DNA from: Microbacteriaceae bacterium 3FA27C10
Lineage (GTDB): Bacteria > Actinomycetota > Actinomycetes > Actinomycetales > Microbacteriaceae
NCBI GenBank assembly: GCA_005502775.1
Contig: SCNI01000024.1
Span: forward strand, 1 to 55,668
Direction of reading: 5' to 3'
Length of the DNA: 55,668 nucleotides
Shown here: piece by piece, positions 9,319 to 17,312 of the stretch
Numbering within the stretch: the stretch's first letter is position 1
Layout of the letters: each line of letters opens with the position of its first letter
Notes under the pieces: model-generated
What the model was told of the DNA's origin: nothing
Seen by the model: only the letters and a program-made list of their open reading frames with translations
The model's database searches: none
Made by a program: the position numbers and the translations under genes

Positions 9319-10722
9319 TCAGTGCAGCTGCGCCGCCAGGATGCCGACCGCCTCGGAGAACCGGCCCGGGTTCGGCCCCGAGTAGTTGAGCCGCACGAAC
9401 TCGCCCACGGCCTCGGCCGGGAACCACTCCTCGCCCGGGGAGATGAGGAGGCCCTCCGCCGCGCAGGCGGCCACCACTCCGGCCGCGGTGATGCCCGGAG
9501 GCAGGCGCAGCCAGAGGTTGAGACCGCCGGCGGGGACGGCGGTGAGGACGCCCGCCGGCAGACCCGCGGAGATCAGCGCGGTGAGCGCATCCCGCCGCTG
9601 GCGAAGCTGGTCGCGCATCCGCCGCAGGTGCGGCTGCCAGCCCGGCGCCGTCACCACGTCGAGCGCGGCCGTCTGCAGCACGCCGCTGACGTAGAGGCCG
9701 TCGACGACCCGGTCGGCCCGGATGCGCGACAGCGCCGGTCCGCGCGCAATCACGCCCGCGATGCGCACCGCCGGGGAGATGCTCTTCGTGAGGGAGCGCA
9801 GATACACCACGTGACCGTCGGTGTCGTTCGCCACGACCGGCCGCACCACGGCGTCGATCGCGAAGTCGTGCGCCCAGTCGTCTTCGACGAGGAAGGCGGA
9901 GTTCTCGCGCACCACGTCGAGCACGGCGGCGGCCTGCTCCGGCGACCAGGTGGATCCGGTGGGGTTCGCGAAGTGCGGCATGGCGTAGAAGAGCCGAGCA
10001 CGGGTGCGCTCGAACACCTCGGTGAGCACGATCGGATCGACCGCGTCGCCGGCGCGCGGCACCGGCACCACCACGAGTCCGGCCTGGCGGGCCGCGGCGA
10101 TCGCCCCCCAGTAGCTGGGTGACTCCATCACGATCGACTCGCCCGGGCGGGCGAGGGCGCGGAAGATCGACGAGAGCGCGCTCTGCCCGCCCGGCATCAC
10201 CACGACGTCGGCGGCCGTCGGAGCCGAGCCTCGGGATGCGGTGGCCTCGGCCACCTCCTGCGCGAACCACGAGCGCAGCTCGGGCAGCCCGGAGGCGTGC
10301 GGGCGGTCGAGCGCTGAGCGCGAGCGGGCCGCGCGCGCGAGCGCGGACTGCACCGCGCGCACCGGTAGGAGGTCGTCGCTCGGGTAGCCGCTGTGCATCG
10401 CGATCACGTCGTCGGCAGGGGTCTGCATGGTCGAGCCGACGAGGGCGCCGTGCGGTCCGACCGCGCCGAGCGCCGCCGTCTGCCAGCCGTAGTCGGCTCG
10501 CGGGGCGGGCTGGGCGTGGCGCACGAAGTTGCCCGCACCCGGACGGGACTCCACGAGCCCCTCCCGCACGAGCGCGCGCACAGCCTGCTGCACCGTCACC
10601 GGGCTCGCGCCGAAGCGCGCGGTGAGCGACCGGGTCGAGGGCAGTCGAGCCCCGGCGCGCAGCCCGGCCACCATGGTGCGGAGCTCGGCGGCGATGAGTG
10701 CAGAACTGCTACTGTTGTTCAT
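9319..10722 (-). CDS. MocR/PdxR-type GntR regulator with aminotransferase domain
   Basis: A 467-residue transcription factor of the MocR subgroup. An N-terminal GntR winged helix (residues about 5-70, LPSTRSLTARFGASPVTVQQ) is joined to a fold-type I aminotransferase-like domain with a probable PLP lysine in SLTKSISP. Such proteins usually sense an amine or vitamin B6-related ligand and control a divergent neighbour. Here the neighbour is a DMT exporter whose ATG overlaps this gene's ATG, so it is the obvious target. The longer open frame to 11226 runs antisense through the exporter and is rejected; the ATG at 10722 directly precedes the helix-turn-helix. A TATCAT hexamer 8 nt upstream suggests a leaderless or nearly leaderless mRNA. 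Ligand unknown. Confidence 0.9.
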   Translation of the reverse strand: MNNSSSSALIAAELRTMVAGLRAGARLPSTRSLTARFGASPVTVQQAVRALVREGLVESRPGAGNFVRHAQPAPRADYGWQTAALGAVGPHGALVGSTMQTPADDVIAMHSGYPSDDLLPVRAVQSALARAARSRSALDRPHASGLPELRSWFAQEVAEATASRGSAPTAADVVVMPGGQSALSSIFRALARPGESIVMESPSYWGAIAAARQAGLVVVPVPRAGDAVDPIVLTEVFERTRARLFYAMPHFANPTGSTWSPEQAAAVLDVVRENSAFLVEDDWAHDFAIDAVVRPVVANDTDGHVVYLRSLTKSISPAVRIAGVIARGPALSRIRADRVVDGLYVSGVLQTAALDVVTAPGWQPHLRRMRDQLRQRRDALTALISAGLPAGVLTAVPAGGLNLWLRLPPGITAAGVVAACAAEGLLISPGEEWFPAEAVGEFVRLNYSGPNPGRFSEAVGILAAQLH

Positions 10723-10745
10723 GAAGCCTGATGATAGCGCTACTG
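10708..10745. promoter_or_regulatory. paired GCTACTG direct repeats at the MocR/exporter divergent start
   Basis: GCTACTG occurs at 10708-10714 and 10739-10745, 31 bp apart (about three helical turns), flanking the overlapping start codons. The minus-strand TATCAT hexamer (10731-10736) lies between them. MocR proteins of known mode (GabR, PdxR) bind direct repeats, so this is a candidate operator; binding is inferred. Confidence 0.4.
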
Positions 10746-11692
10746 CGTCGGTCACCGACCCGCTACCGGTGACGACGCGGACAGGGACCACGCGGGCGGC
10801 GATTCCGGGCACGGCCCGCCTCCTCTCCCCCGGCCTGCTGTGGGGATTCCTCGGCGTGCTGGCCTTCTCGTTCACCCTCCCCCTCACGCGCATCGCGGTG
10901 TCGACGCTCGATCCGCTCTTCGTGGGGGCGGGGCGCGCGCTCGTGGCCGCACTGCTCGCCACGGTGGTGCTGCTCGTCACGCGCACCCGGTTTCCCCCGC
11001 GACGGCTCTGGCCGCGCATCCTGACGGTCGCCGCCGGCGTCGTGGTGGGGTTCCCGTTCCTCACCTCCTTCGCGCTGCAGACGGCGCCGGCGAGCCACGG
11101 CGCCGTGGTGATCGGGCTGCTGCCGGCCGCCACCGCCGCGGTGGCCGTGCTGCGCGCCCGCGAGCGGCCGAGCCGGCTGTTCTGGGCGGCCAGCCTGGCG
11201 GGTGCCGTCGCGGTGATCGGGTTCACCGTGGTCTCTTCCGGCGGCTTCGGCGGGCTGCACGTGTCCGACCTGCTCCTGCTCGGCGCGGTCGTGGCGGCAG
11301 CCGTCGGCTACGCGGAGGGAGGCCTACTCGCGCGGGAGATCGGCTCGTGGCAGGTCATCTGCTGGGCGCTGGTGGCGGCTGCGCCCGCGATGGCCGCGCT
11401 CACCGGCGTCTCCATGGCCGCACATCCGCCCACCGCCGGCATCGACGGCTGGCTGGCCTTCGGCTACGTGTCGGGCGTGAGCATGTTCCTCGGCTTCTTC
11501 GCCTGGTATCGCGGTCTCGCCATCGGGCCCATCGCCTCGGTGAGCCAGATCCAGCTCGTGCAGCCGGTGCTCACCATCGCCTGGGCCGCCCTGCTGCTCG
11601 GCGAGCCCCTCACCCTCGTCACGGCCCTCGGTGCCCTGGCCGTGGTCGCCTGCGCAGCCCTGGCCGTGCGCTCCCGGGTCCGCTCCCGCTGA
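10721..11692 (+). CDS. EamA/DMT-family membrane exporter
   Basis: A 323-residue drug/metabolite transporter with about ten hydrophobic helices arranged as two EamA repeats. The second ends in the typical VSQIQLVQPVLTIAWAALLLGEPLT stretch (here split: QIQLVQPVLT and LLLGEPLT). Members export amino acids, metabolites or toxic analogues. The ATG at 10721 overlaps the divergent MocR start codon by 2 bp (shared CATG). A GTG at 10769 is a plausible alternative start, leaving more room for regulation; neither has a clear ribosome site. A MocR partner suggests export of an amino acid-like or PLP-linked compound, which is inference. The gene ends 32 bp before the convergent DUF1653 gene. Confidence 0.87.
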   Translation: MKPDDSATASVTDPLPVTTRTGTTRAAIPGTARLLSPGLLWGFLGVLAFSFTLPLTRIAVSTLDPLFVGAGRALVAALLATVVLLVTRTRFPPRRLWPRILTVAAGVVVGFPFLTSFALQTAPASHGAVVIGLLPAATAAVAVLRARERPSRLFWAASLAGAVAVIGFTVVSSGGFGGLHVSDLLLLGAVVAAAVGYAEGGLLAREIGSWQVICWALVAAAPAMAALTGVSMAAHPPTAGIDGWLAFGYVSGVSMFLGFFAWYRGLAIGPIASVSQIQLVQPVLTIAWAALLLGEPLTLVTALGALAVVACAALAVRSRVRSR

Positions 11693-11724
11693 CCCTCGAG
11701 GGGAGGCGGGTCAGGGCTGGCGGG

Positions 11725-11967
11725 TCAGGGCAGGCGGGCGAAGCGGGGGACGGAGGTACCCGCGAGCTCCACCGTCTCCGTGAACATCGCCAGCGGGCGC
11801 ACCCAGAGGCCGCCCTCGCCGTAGAGCGGGCGGTAGACGACGAGAGGCTCCTCGGTCTCGCTGTGGCGGGCCACGCCGATCACCTCGTAGTCGTTGCCCT
11901 TGTAGTGGCGGTAGCGGCCCGGCGCGACCTGGGGCGCGACCTGGCGCTCGGCCTCACCGTCAGCCAT
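11725..11967 (-). CDS. DUF1653 protein
   Basis: An 80-residue protein that is almost entirely one DUF1653 domain: GRYRHYKGNDYEVIGVARH, then VVYRPLYGEGGLWVRP and a C-terminal VPRF. Function in this family is unknown; it is a small soluble beta-rich fold found alone or fused to other enzymes. The ATG lies 3 bp after the fprA stop, so it is very probably co-translated with the ferredoxin reductase as the last gene of the menaquinone/redox run. The N-terminal 14 residues are a variable Ala/Glu-rich leader. Confidence 0.85.
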   Translation of the reverse strand: MADGEAERQVAPQVAPGRYRHYKGNDYEVIGVARHSETEEPLVVYRPLYGEGGLWVRPLAMFTETVELAGTSVPRFARLP

Positions 11968-11970
11968 GGC

Positions 11971-13335
11971 TCAGGCCTCCGGCTGCGCCCGCGAGATCTC
12001 GATCATCTCGTCGCGCGGCACGACCTTGACGCGCAAGCGGCCCTCGGCGGCCCCCAGCGCGAGCTCGTGCTCGTCGAGCTTGTGCCAGCCGTCGAGGTCG
12101 GTGTAGAGCACTCCACGCTCCTCGAGCAGGGCAGGGATCGACTCCTCGGCCGGGTCTTCGGGCGACCACCAGTTGGCCTGGTCGCGCTTCAGGTGCTCGA
12201 GCGTCTCCATGGCGTCGGACTTGGTGTGGCCGATGAGGCCCACCGGCCCGCGCTTGATCCAGCCGGTGGCATAGACGCCGGGGATGACGCTGTTCGAGTC
12301 GTCGAGCACCTGGCCCTCGTGGTTCGGGATGACGCCGTGGTGCTCGTCGAAGGGGATGCCGTCCACCGGCGACCCGAAGTAGCCGACCGCGCGGTAGACC
12401 GCCTGGATGGGCAGCTCGCGGATCTCGCCGGTTCCGACCACCCCGCCCGCCGCATCCGGCTTCGTGCGCTCCCAGCGGATGGCCGACACGTGCCCCGCCT
12501 CATCGCCCACGATCTCGAGCGGCTTGGCGTAGAAGTGCAGGTGCAGCCGGCGCGAGGCCTGGCCGACCGGGCGCTCGCGCCACTGGTTCAGCACCTTGTT
12601 GATCACGAAGACCTGCTTGTTCGACTCGATCGCGGCCTTCGAGGCCTCGTCGAGCTCGAAGTCCTCGTCGTGCACGATCATGTCGACGTCGTTCATCTCG
12701 CCGAGCTCGCGGAGCTCCAGCGGCGTGAACTTGACCTGCGCGGGTCCGCGGCGGCCGAACACGTGCACGTCGGTGACGGGCGAGGCCTTCAGCCCCTCGT
12801 AGACGTTCGCGGGGATCTCGGTGACGAGCAGGTCGTCGGCGTGCTTCGCGAGGATGCGCGAGACGTCGAGCGCCACGTTGCCGTTGCCGATCACGGCGAC
12901 CGACTGCGCGTCGAGCGGCCAGGTGCGGGGCACATCCGGGTGCCCGTCGAACCAGCTCACGAAGTCGGCGGCCCCGTAGGAGCCCTCGAGCTCGATGCCG
13001 GGCACCTTCAGCGCGGCGTCGTGGATGGCGCCGGTGGAGAAGATGACGGCGTTGTAGTGCTTCTTCAGGTCGTCGAGCGTGATGTCGACCCCGTAGCGCA
13101 CGTTGCCGAAGAAGCGGATGACACCCGAGTCGAGCACCTCGCGCAGCGCGGTGATGATGCCCTTGATGCGGGGGTGGTCGGGCGCGACGCCGTAGCGCAC
13201 CAGCCCGTAGGGGGCGGGCAGCTGTTCGAACAGGTCGATCGACACGTCGAAGTGGCGCTCGGCCTTGACGAGCAGGTCTGCGGCGTAGATTCCGGCGGGG
13301 CCGGCACCGACGATGGCCAAACGGAGCTTGGTCAC
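11971..13335 (-). CDS. fprA: ferredoxin/flavodoxin--NADP+ reductase, FprA type
   Basis: A 454-residue FAD enzyme moving electrons between NADPH and ferredoxin, in the adrenodoxin reductase-like FprA family. Visible are the FAD-binding GAGPAGIYAA at the N-terminus, LPAPYGLVRYGVAPDHPRIK (the family's diagnostic stretch, here 20 residues), the NADP-site VIGNGNVALDVSRIL near residue 150, FGRRGPAQVKFT, and the C-terminal YATGWIKRGPVGLIGHTK region. Length matches the family. The GTG at 13335 has an AAGGA ribosome site about 8 nt upstream. It lies 59 bp downstream of the polyprenyl diphosphate synthase gene and 3 bp upstream of the DUF1653 gene. Placement beside menaquinone genes suggests a redox link, but the partner ferredoxin is not in the window. 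Confidence 0.93.
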   Translation of the reverse strand: MTKLRLAIVGAGPAGIYAADLLVKAERHFDVSIDLFEQLPAPYGLVRYGVAPDHPRIKGIITALREVLDSGVIRFFGNVRYGVDITLDDLKKHYNAVIFSTGAIHDAALKVPGIELEGSYGAADFVSWFDGHPDVPRTWPLDAQSVAVIGNGNVALDVSRILAKHADDLLVTEIPANVYEGLKASPVTDVHVFGRRGPAQVKFTPLELRELGEMNDVDMIVHDEDFELDEASKAAIESNKQVFVINKVLNQWRERPVGQASRRLHLHFYAKPLEIVGDEAGHVSAIRWERTKPDAAGGVVGTGEIRELPIQAVYRAVGYFGSPVDGIPFDEHHGVIPNHEGQVLDDSNSVIPGVYATGWIKRGPVGLIGHTKSDAMETLEHLKRDQANWWSPEDPAEESIPALLEERGVLYTDLDGWHKLDEHELALGAAEGRLRVKVVPRDEMIEISRAQPEA

Positions 13336-13394
13336 GGTGATTCCTTACGTGGGGTGAGGGGCAGGAGCCCGGGATGCGCGTGCGCGCGGAGGGG

Positions 13395-14447
13395 TCAGCT
13401 GGTGCGTTCGACGACGGTGCCGGCGAAGCGCGCGAGAGTCTTCTTGACGGTGCCCTCGGGCAGCACGCCGATCGCCTCGGTCGCCTCGCGGGCGAAGCGG
13501 CGTGCCTCCTCGACCGTGCGCTGCGTCACCGGGTGCTCGCGGAGCATCCGGATGGCCTCGTCGCCGCCGTCGGAGCTCGCGGCCAGCGCCTCGGGGGTGA
13601 GCCCGGCGAGCAGAGCGGCGGCGGCCGGGTCGGTCTCGGCCTCGCGGCGCAGGAAGAGCACGGGCAGCGTGGCGACGCCGGCCCGGATGTCGGTGCCCGG
13701 CGTCTTGCCGGTGTCGTCGGCGTTCGGCGCGATGTCGAGCACGTCGTCGACGAGCTGGAAGGCGATGCCCACCTTCTCGCCGAACTCGCGCACGGGCTCC
13801 TCGTACGCCGGGTCGCCCCCGCCGAAGATCACGCCGAGCTGCGCCGAGGCCGAGATCAGCGATCCGGTCTTGTCGGCGAGCACGCGGAGGTAGTGCTCCA
13901 CCTCGTCCTCGCCGTCCTGCGGGCCGATGGTCTCGTTCAGCTGGCCGAGGCAGAGCCGCTCGAAGGTGTCGGCCTGCAGGCGGATGGCCCGCTCGCCGAG
14001 CTGGGCGAGCAGGGCGCTGGCGCGCGCGAACAGCAGGTCGCCGGTGAGGATGGCCACCGAGTTGCCCCACACGTACTGGGCGGACGGCACGCCGCGGCGC
14101 TGGTCGGCGTCGTCCATCACGTCGTCGTGGTAGAGCGAGGCGAGGTGGGTGAGCTCGATCGAGGTGGCCGCCGTGATGACCTCGTCGGTGACGCCCTGCC
14201 CGAGCTGCGCGGTGAGGAAGGCCAGGATCGGCCGCACCCGCTTGCCGCCCGCGTCGAGCAGGTAGCGGGACACCACGTCGACGAGGCCGCCGGTGAACTT
14301 GGTCTCGAGCGAGAGGCGCACTTCGAGGGCCCCGATGGAGTCTTCGATGAGGCGCGCGGTGCGCCGGTCCTCTCCGGTGGAGAACAGCCGGTCGGCGAGC
14401 GACAGCGGGGTCGACCGGCCCGTGGCGCGGCGAAGACTGGGGGTCAC
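13395..14447 (-). CDS. long-chain polyprenyl diphosphate synthase (menaquinone side chain)
   Basis: A 350-residue trans-isoprenyl diphosphate synthase that elongates a prenyl diphosphate with isopentenyl diphosphate. The first Asp-rich motif is LYHDDVMDDADQRRG near residue 105 and the second is QLVDDVLDI near residue 230; GGKRVRP binds the homoallylic substrate. Adjacency to menG and menF says the product is the menaquinone tail; chain length cannot be read confidently. GTG codons at 14453 and 14447 both fit. I favour 14447 because a TAGGCT hexamer ends 7 nt before it, and that hexamer would leave no room for a start at 14453. The hexamer uses the menG stop codon TAG as its first bases. Confidence 0.92.
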   Translation of the reverse strand: MTPSLRRATGRSTPLSLADRLFSTGEDRRTARLIEDSIGALEVRLSLETKFTGGLVDVVSRYLLDAGGKRVRPILAFLTAQLGQGVTDEVITAATSIELTHLASLYHDDVMDDADQRRGVPSAQYVWGNSVAILTGDLLFARASALLAQLGERAIRLQADTFERLCLGQLNETIGPQDGEDEVEHYLRVLADKTGSLISASAQLGVIFGGGDPAYEEPVREFGEKVGIAFQLVDDVLDIAPNADDTGKTPGTDIRAGVATLPVLFLRREAETDPAAAALLAGLTPEALAASSDGGDEAIRMLREHPVTQRTVEEARRFAREATEAIGVLPEGTVKKTLARFAGTVVERTS

Positions 14448-14454
14448 GTTCACA

Positions 14455-14460
14455 AGCCTA
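14455..14460 (-). promoter_or_regulatory. -10-like TAGGCT overlapping the menG stop codon
   Basis: Minus-strand TAGGCT begins with the TAG stop codon of menG and ends 7 nt before the GTG at 14447. It could give the prenyl synthase its own leaderless transcript inside the men run. Confidence 0.45.
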
Positions 14461-15186
14461 CTTTTTCTCGGGTTCCGCCGCGGACGGCAGCGGCTTCACT
14501 CCCCGGTGCAGGGCCACGATCCCCGCGCTGAGGTCACGGTGACGCACGTCGCGGAATCCCGCGGCGCGCAGCCATCCGGCGAGGGTCCTCTGGTCGGGCC
14601 AGGACTCGATCGACTCGAAGAGGTAGTCGTAGGCGGGCACGTTGGAACTCACGACCTTGGCCAGCGGCGGCATCACGTGCTTGAGGTACCAGTAGTAGGC
14701 CGCGCGGATGGGCTTCGCCGGCTTGCTGAACTCGCAGATCACGATGCGGCCGCCCGGCGCCGTCACCCGGTAGAGCTCGGCGAGAGCCTTGCGCGGGTCG
14801 ACGATGTTGCGCAGGCCGAAGGAGATGGTGACGGCGTCGAAGGAGTCGTCGTCGAAGGGCAGGTCCATGCCGTCGGCCACGAGGAACTCGATGTTCGGCA
14901 CGCCGGCCTGCTGCCGCCGGCCGACCTCGATCATGCCCGGCGAGAAGTCGGCGGCCACGACGTGGGCGCCGCTGCGGGCGAGCGAGGCGCTCGAGGTGCC
15001 GGTTCCGGCGGCGAGGTCGAGGATCCTCTCGCCCGGCCGCGGGCCGACGGCCCGGGTGGTGGCGATGCGCCACAGGGTCGCGTTGCCCACCGAGAGGACG
15101 GTGTTCGTGCGGTCGTAGCCGGCGGCGACCTGATCGAACATCGCAGACACCTGCTCGGGTCGTTTGCTGAGGTCTGCCTTCGTCAC
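14458..15186 (-). CDS. menG: demethylmenaquinone methyltransferase
   Basis: A 242-residue SAM-dependent C-methyltransferase (UbiE/MenG) that converts demethylmenaquinone to menaquinone, the last step of the pathway. SAM motif I is LDLAAGTGTSS; the family signatures are FDQVAAGYDRTN at the N-terminus, FGLRNIVDPRKAL in the middle and ICEFSKP after it. The start at GTG 15186 gives MTKADLSK, the usual family N-terminus, and lies exactly 6 nt after a TAAACT hexamer; GTG 15192 would add two residues. It is divergent from menF with a 117-bp shared promoter region, and its stop is close to the prenyl synthase start. Confidence 0.94.
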   Translation of the reverse strand: MTKADLSKRPEQVSAMFDQVAAGYDRTNTVLSVGNATLWRIATTRAVGPRPGERILDLAAGTGTSSASLARSGAHVVAADFSPGMIEVGRRQQAGVPNIEFLVADGMDLPFDDDSFDAVTISFGLRNIVDPRKALAELYRVTAPGGRIVICEFSKPAKPIRAAYYWYLKHVMPPLAKVVSSNVPAYDYLFESIESWPDQRTLAGWLRAAGFRDVRHRDLSAGIVALHRGVKPLPSAAEPEKK

Positions 15187-15192
15187 GCTCAC

Positions 15193-15198
15193 AGTTTA
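15193..15198 (-). promoter_or_regulatory. -10-like TAAACT, leaderless menG start
   Basis: Minus-strand TAAACT followed by 6 nt and the GTG at 15186. The spacing selects this start over the GTG at 15192. Confidence 0.5.
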
Positions 15199-15291
15199 CG
15201 TTCCGTTGTCTGGCAGCGGCGTGCGAGCCGAACGAACCCTGTGAGCGCTGTGAGCATCCGGCCCCCGCGACAGCGCGCATCCCGCGCGGCG

Positions 15292-15297
15292 TAGGCT
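15292..15297 (+). promoter_or_regulatory. -10-like TAGGCT, leaderless menF start
   Basis: TAGGCT followed by GATTCT and the GTG at 15304. Same 6-nt geometry as menG on the other strand of this intergenic region; no Shine-Dalgarno is visible. Confidence 0.5.
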
Positions 15298-15303
15298 GAT
15301 TCT

Positions 15304-16554
15304 GTGAGCACAGCACCGCATCCGATCCCTCGCCTTCGCGTCGAGACGAGCCGGGTCGACGACCTGAAGCTGCTCATCCCGTTGATCGACCCGCGGCATC
15401 CGCTGATCTGGATGCGCAAGGGCCAGGGCATCGCCGGCGTCGGCGAGGCGCTGCGGCTCGAGTTCAGCGGAGCCGACCGGATGCTCGACGCCTGCGCCGC
15501 GTGGAAGAGCGTGGCCGACGCCGCCACCGTCACCGACCCGATCGGCGCCCCCGGCACCGGTCTCGTGGCCTTCGGCAGCTTCGCCTTCGCCGACGACTCC
15601 GCGGCCACGAGCGTGCTGATCGTGCCGCGCCTGCTGCTCGGCAAGCGCGACGGGCGCTTCTGGGTGACCCGGGTGACGGTGGAGGGCGAGGACGCCGCCA
15701 CGATCACCGTGCCCGCGCCGCGGGCGCTCGGACCGGAGTTCCGGCTCAGCCTGCTGCCCGGCGCGATGTCGCCCGATGCCTTCCGCGCCTCGGTCGAGAA
15801 GGCCGTGGAGCGCATCGACGACCGCGACCTCTCGAAGGTCGTGCTCGCGCGCGACCTCGTGGGCCACCTGCCGGGCGAGTCCGACCTCCGGCGCCCGCTC
15901 ACCGATCTCGCCCTCGGCTACCCCGACTGCTGGACCTACGCAGTCGACGGCTTCATCGGCTCGAGCCCCGAGACGCTCGTGCGGGTGGACCACGGCGCGG
16001 TGAGCGCCCGCGTGCTCGCCGGCACCACCTCACGCGGAACGGATGCGGAGGCCGACCACGACAAGGCCGTCGCTCTCGCCACCTCGGCGAAGGATCTCGA
16101 CGAACACGGCTACGCGGTGACGAGCGTGGTGGCCGCGCTCGCACCGCACAGCCGCAACCTGATCGCCAGCGACATCCCGTTCACGCTCAAGCTGCCGAAC
16201 CTCTGGCACCTCGCGAGCGACGTCGAGGGAACGCTCAGCGACGGCTCGACCTCGCTCGACCTGATCGCCGCGCTGCACCCCACGGCCGCGGTCGCCGGCA
16301 CCCCGCGCACCGAGGCGCTCGCCCTCATCCGCGAGCTCGAGCCCTTCGACCGCGGGCGCTACGCCGGCCCGGTGGGCTGGGTGGGCGCCGACGGCGACGG
16401 CGAGTGGGCCGTGGCGCTGCGCTCGGCGCAGGTGGATGCCTCCGGAGACATCACGGCATATGCCGGCTGCGGCATCGTGACCGACTCCGACCCCGAGCGC
16501 GAATACCTCGAGACCAAGATGAAGTTCCGCCCGATCGTGGAGGCCTTCGGCTAG
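15304..16554 (+). CDS. menF: isochorismate synthase
   Basis: A 416-residue chorismate-utilising enzyme. It converts chorismate to isochorismate, which enters menaquinone synthesis (or a siderophore pathway in other organisms). The C-terminal chorismate-binding domain shows SKVVLAR with the probable general-base Lys at about 178, then LAGTTSRG, HLASDVEG, LHPTAAVAGTP, and the GRYAGPVGWVGADGDGEW active-site stretch, ending in YAGCGIVTDSDPEREYLET. Length is typical for MenF/DhbC. Since menG and a prenyl synthase are next door and no siderophore genes are, the menaquinone role is strongly preferred. The GTG start follows a leaderless-type hexamer. It converges on the small LAQTG gene, 40 bp apart. 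Confidence 0.93.
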   Translation: MSTAPHPIPRLRVETSRVDDLKLLIPLIDPRHPLIWMRKGQGIAGVGEALRLEFSGADRMLDACAAWKSVADAATVTDPIGAPGTGLVAFGSFAFADDSAATSVLIVPRLLLGKRDGRFWVTRVTVEGEDAATITVPAPRALGPEFRLSLLPGAMSPDAFRASVEKAVERIDDRDLSKVVLARDLVGHLPGESDLRRPLTDLALGYPDCWTYAVDGFIGSSPETLVRVDHGAVSARVLAGTTSRGTDAEADHDKAVALATSAKDLDEHGYAVTSVVAALAPHSRNLIASDIPFTLKLPNLWHLASDVEGTLSDGSTSLDLIAALHPTAAVAGTPRTEALALIRELEPFDRGRYAGPVGWVGADGDGEWAVALRSAQVDASGDITAYAGCGIVTDSDPEREYLETKMKFRPIVEAFG

Positions 16555-16594
16555 GAGCCGGGCCCGACGCTCCCGCGCCCGGAGTGCGCCGCGC

Positions 16595-16777
16595 TCAGCT
16601 GCCGGAGCGGCGGCGGCGCAGGATGAGCAGCACGATGCCACCCACCACGAGTGCTGCCACGGCGATGCCGCCGATGATGAGCGCCAGCTGGCCGCTCGCA
16701 CCCGTCTGGGCGAGGTTCGACGCCGCCAGGCCTGCGTCAGCCGGGGCGGAGGCGAGGAGTGCCGATGTCAACGTCAC
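16595..16777 (-). CDS. 60-residue LAQTG sortase-substrate protein
   Basis: A tiny membrane protein with a complete sorting signal: LAQTG at residues 22-26, a hydrophobic helix at 31-53 and RRRR at 54-57. Only about 21 residues lie before the motif (Ala/Ser-rich, weakly hydrophobic), so there is no usual signal peptide and no ectodomain to display. The gene looks real: AAGGAG sits about 8 nt before the GTG start, and the frame is intact. It could be a wall-attached peptide cap, a decoy or regulator of the class E sortase, a single-pass membrane peptide, or the remnant of a longer substrate. The motif matches the LASTG of the giant protein at 1.4-9.1 kb. Confidence 0.7.
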   Translation of the reverse strand: MTLTSALLASAPADAGLAASNLAQTGASGQLALIIGGIAVAALVVGGIVLLILRRRRSGS

Positions 16778-16859
16778 GATGGGGCTCCTTCTCGAGAACG
16801 GCTCGAATGTGACGACACTCTAGCCGACGGTCACGGGGAAGGCCTGGGGGCGGTCGCGT

Positions 16860-16865
16860 TAGAGT
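16860..16865 (+). promoter_or_regulatory. -10-like TAGAGT, leaderless DUF202 start
   Basis: TAGAGT followed by 6 nt (TCGGGT) and the ATG at 16872. Confidence 0.45.
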
Positions 16866-16871
16866 TCGGGT

Positions 16872-17312
16872 ATGGATGAACGCGGCGAGTCCGTCGAGCG
16901 GCCCGGGCCGGATGCGCCGCCCCCCGACCACCGCCTCCCCCGCTCCGTCTACGGGGTGGGCTCCGAGCCCGACTACCGCTTCAGCCTCGCGAACGAGCGC
17001 ACCGCCCTCGCCTGGGTGCGCACCGGGCTCTCGCTCGTGGCCGGCGGGGTGGCGCTCACGACGCTCGGCACGATCGCCGACCTGCCCTGGGCCGTCGACC
17101 TGCTCGCGCTCGTGGCGTGCCTCGCGGGCGGGGCGCTCGCCGTGTCGGCCCTGTTCTCGTGGCGGCGCGCCGAGCGGGCCATCCGCCTCGGCCGCCCCCT
17201 GCCTGTTCCGGCCGCCCTGCCGTGGCTCGTGGGCGGGGTGCTCGTGCTCGCCCTCGTGCTCGCCGGCTACGCGGTGTTCGAGCTCCTGCGCGCGGCGGGG
17301 GCCACCGGGTGA
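16872..17312 (+). CDS. DUF202 (YidH-type) membrane protein
   Basis: A 146-residue small membrane protein. A roughly 40-residue Pro/Asp-rich cytosolic N-terminus precedes the DUF202 signature ANERTALAWVRTGLSL, followed by three hydrophobic helices with a short RRAERAIR loop. Function in the family is unknown. It is translationally coupled to the next gene, a second DUF202 protein, by a GTGA overlap: the downstream GTG contains this gene's TGA. The pair resembles the YidH/YidG tandem seen in many bacteria and may form a hetero-oligomer, which is inference. Confidence 0.88.
   Translation: MDERGESVERPGPDAPPPDHRLPRSVYGVGSEPDYRFSLANERTALAWVRTGLSLVAGGVALTTLGTIADLPWAVDLLALVACLAGGALAVSALFSWRRAERAIRLGRPLPVPAALPWLVGGVLVLALVLAGYAVFELLRAAGATG

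Noticed and set aside
10723-11226. N-terminal extension of the MocR frame
   Set aside because: It runs antisense through the DMT exporter, has no homology-like pattern, and the HTH begins right after the ATG at 10722.
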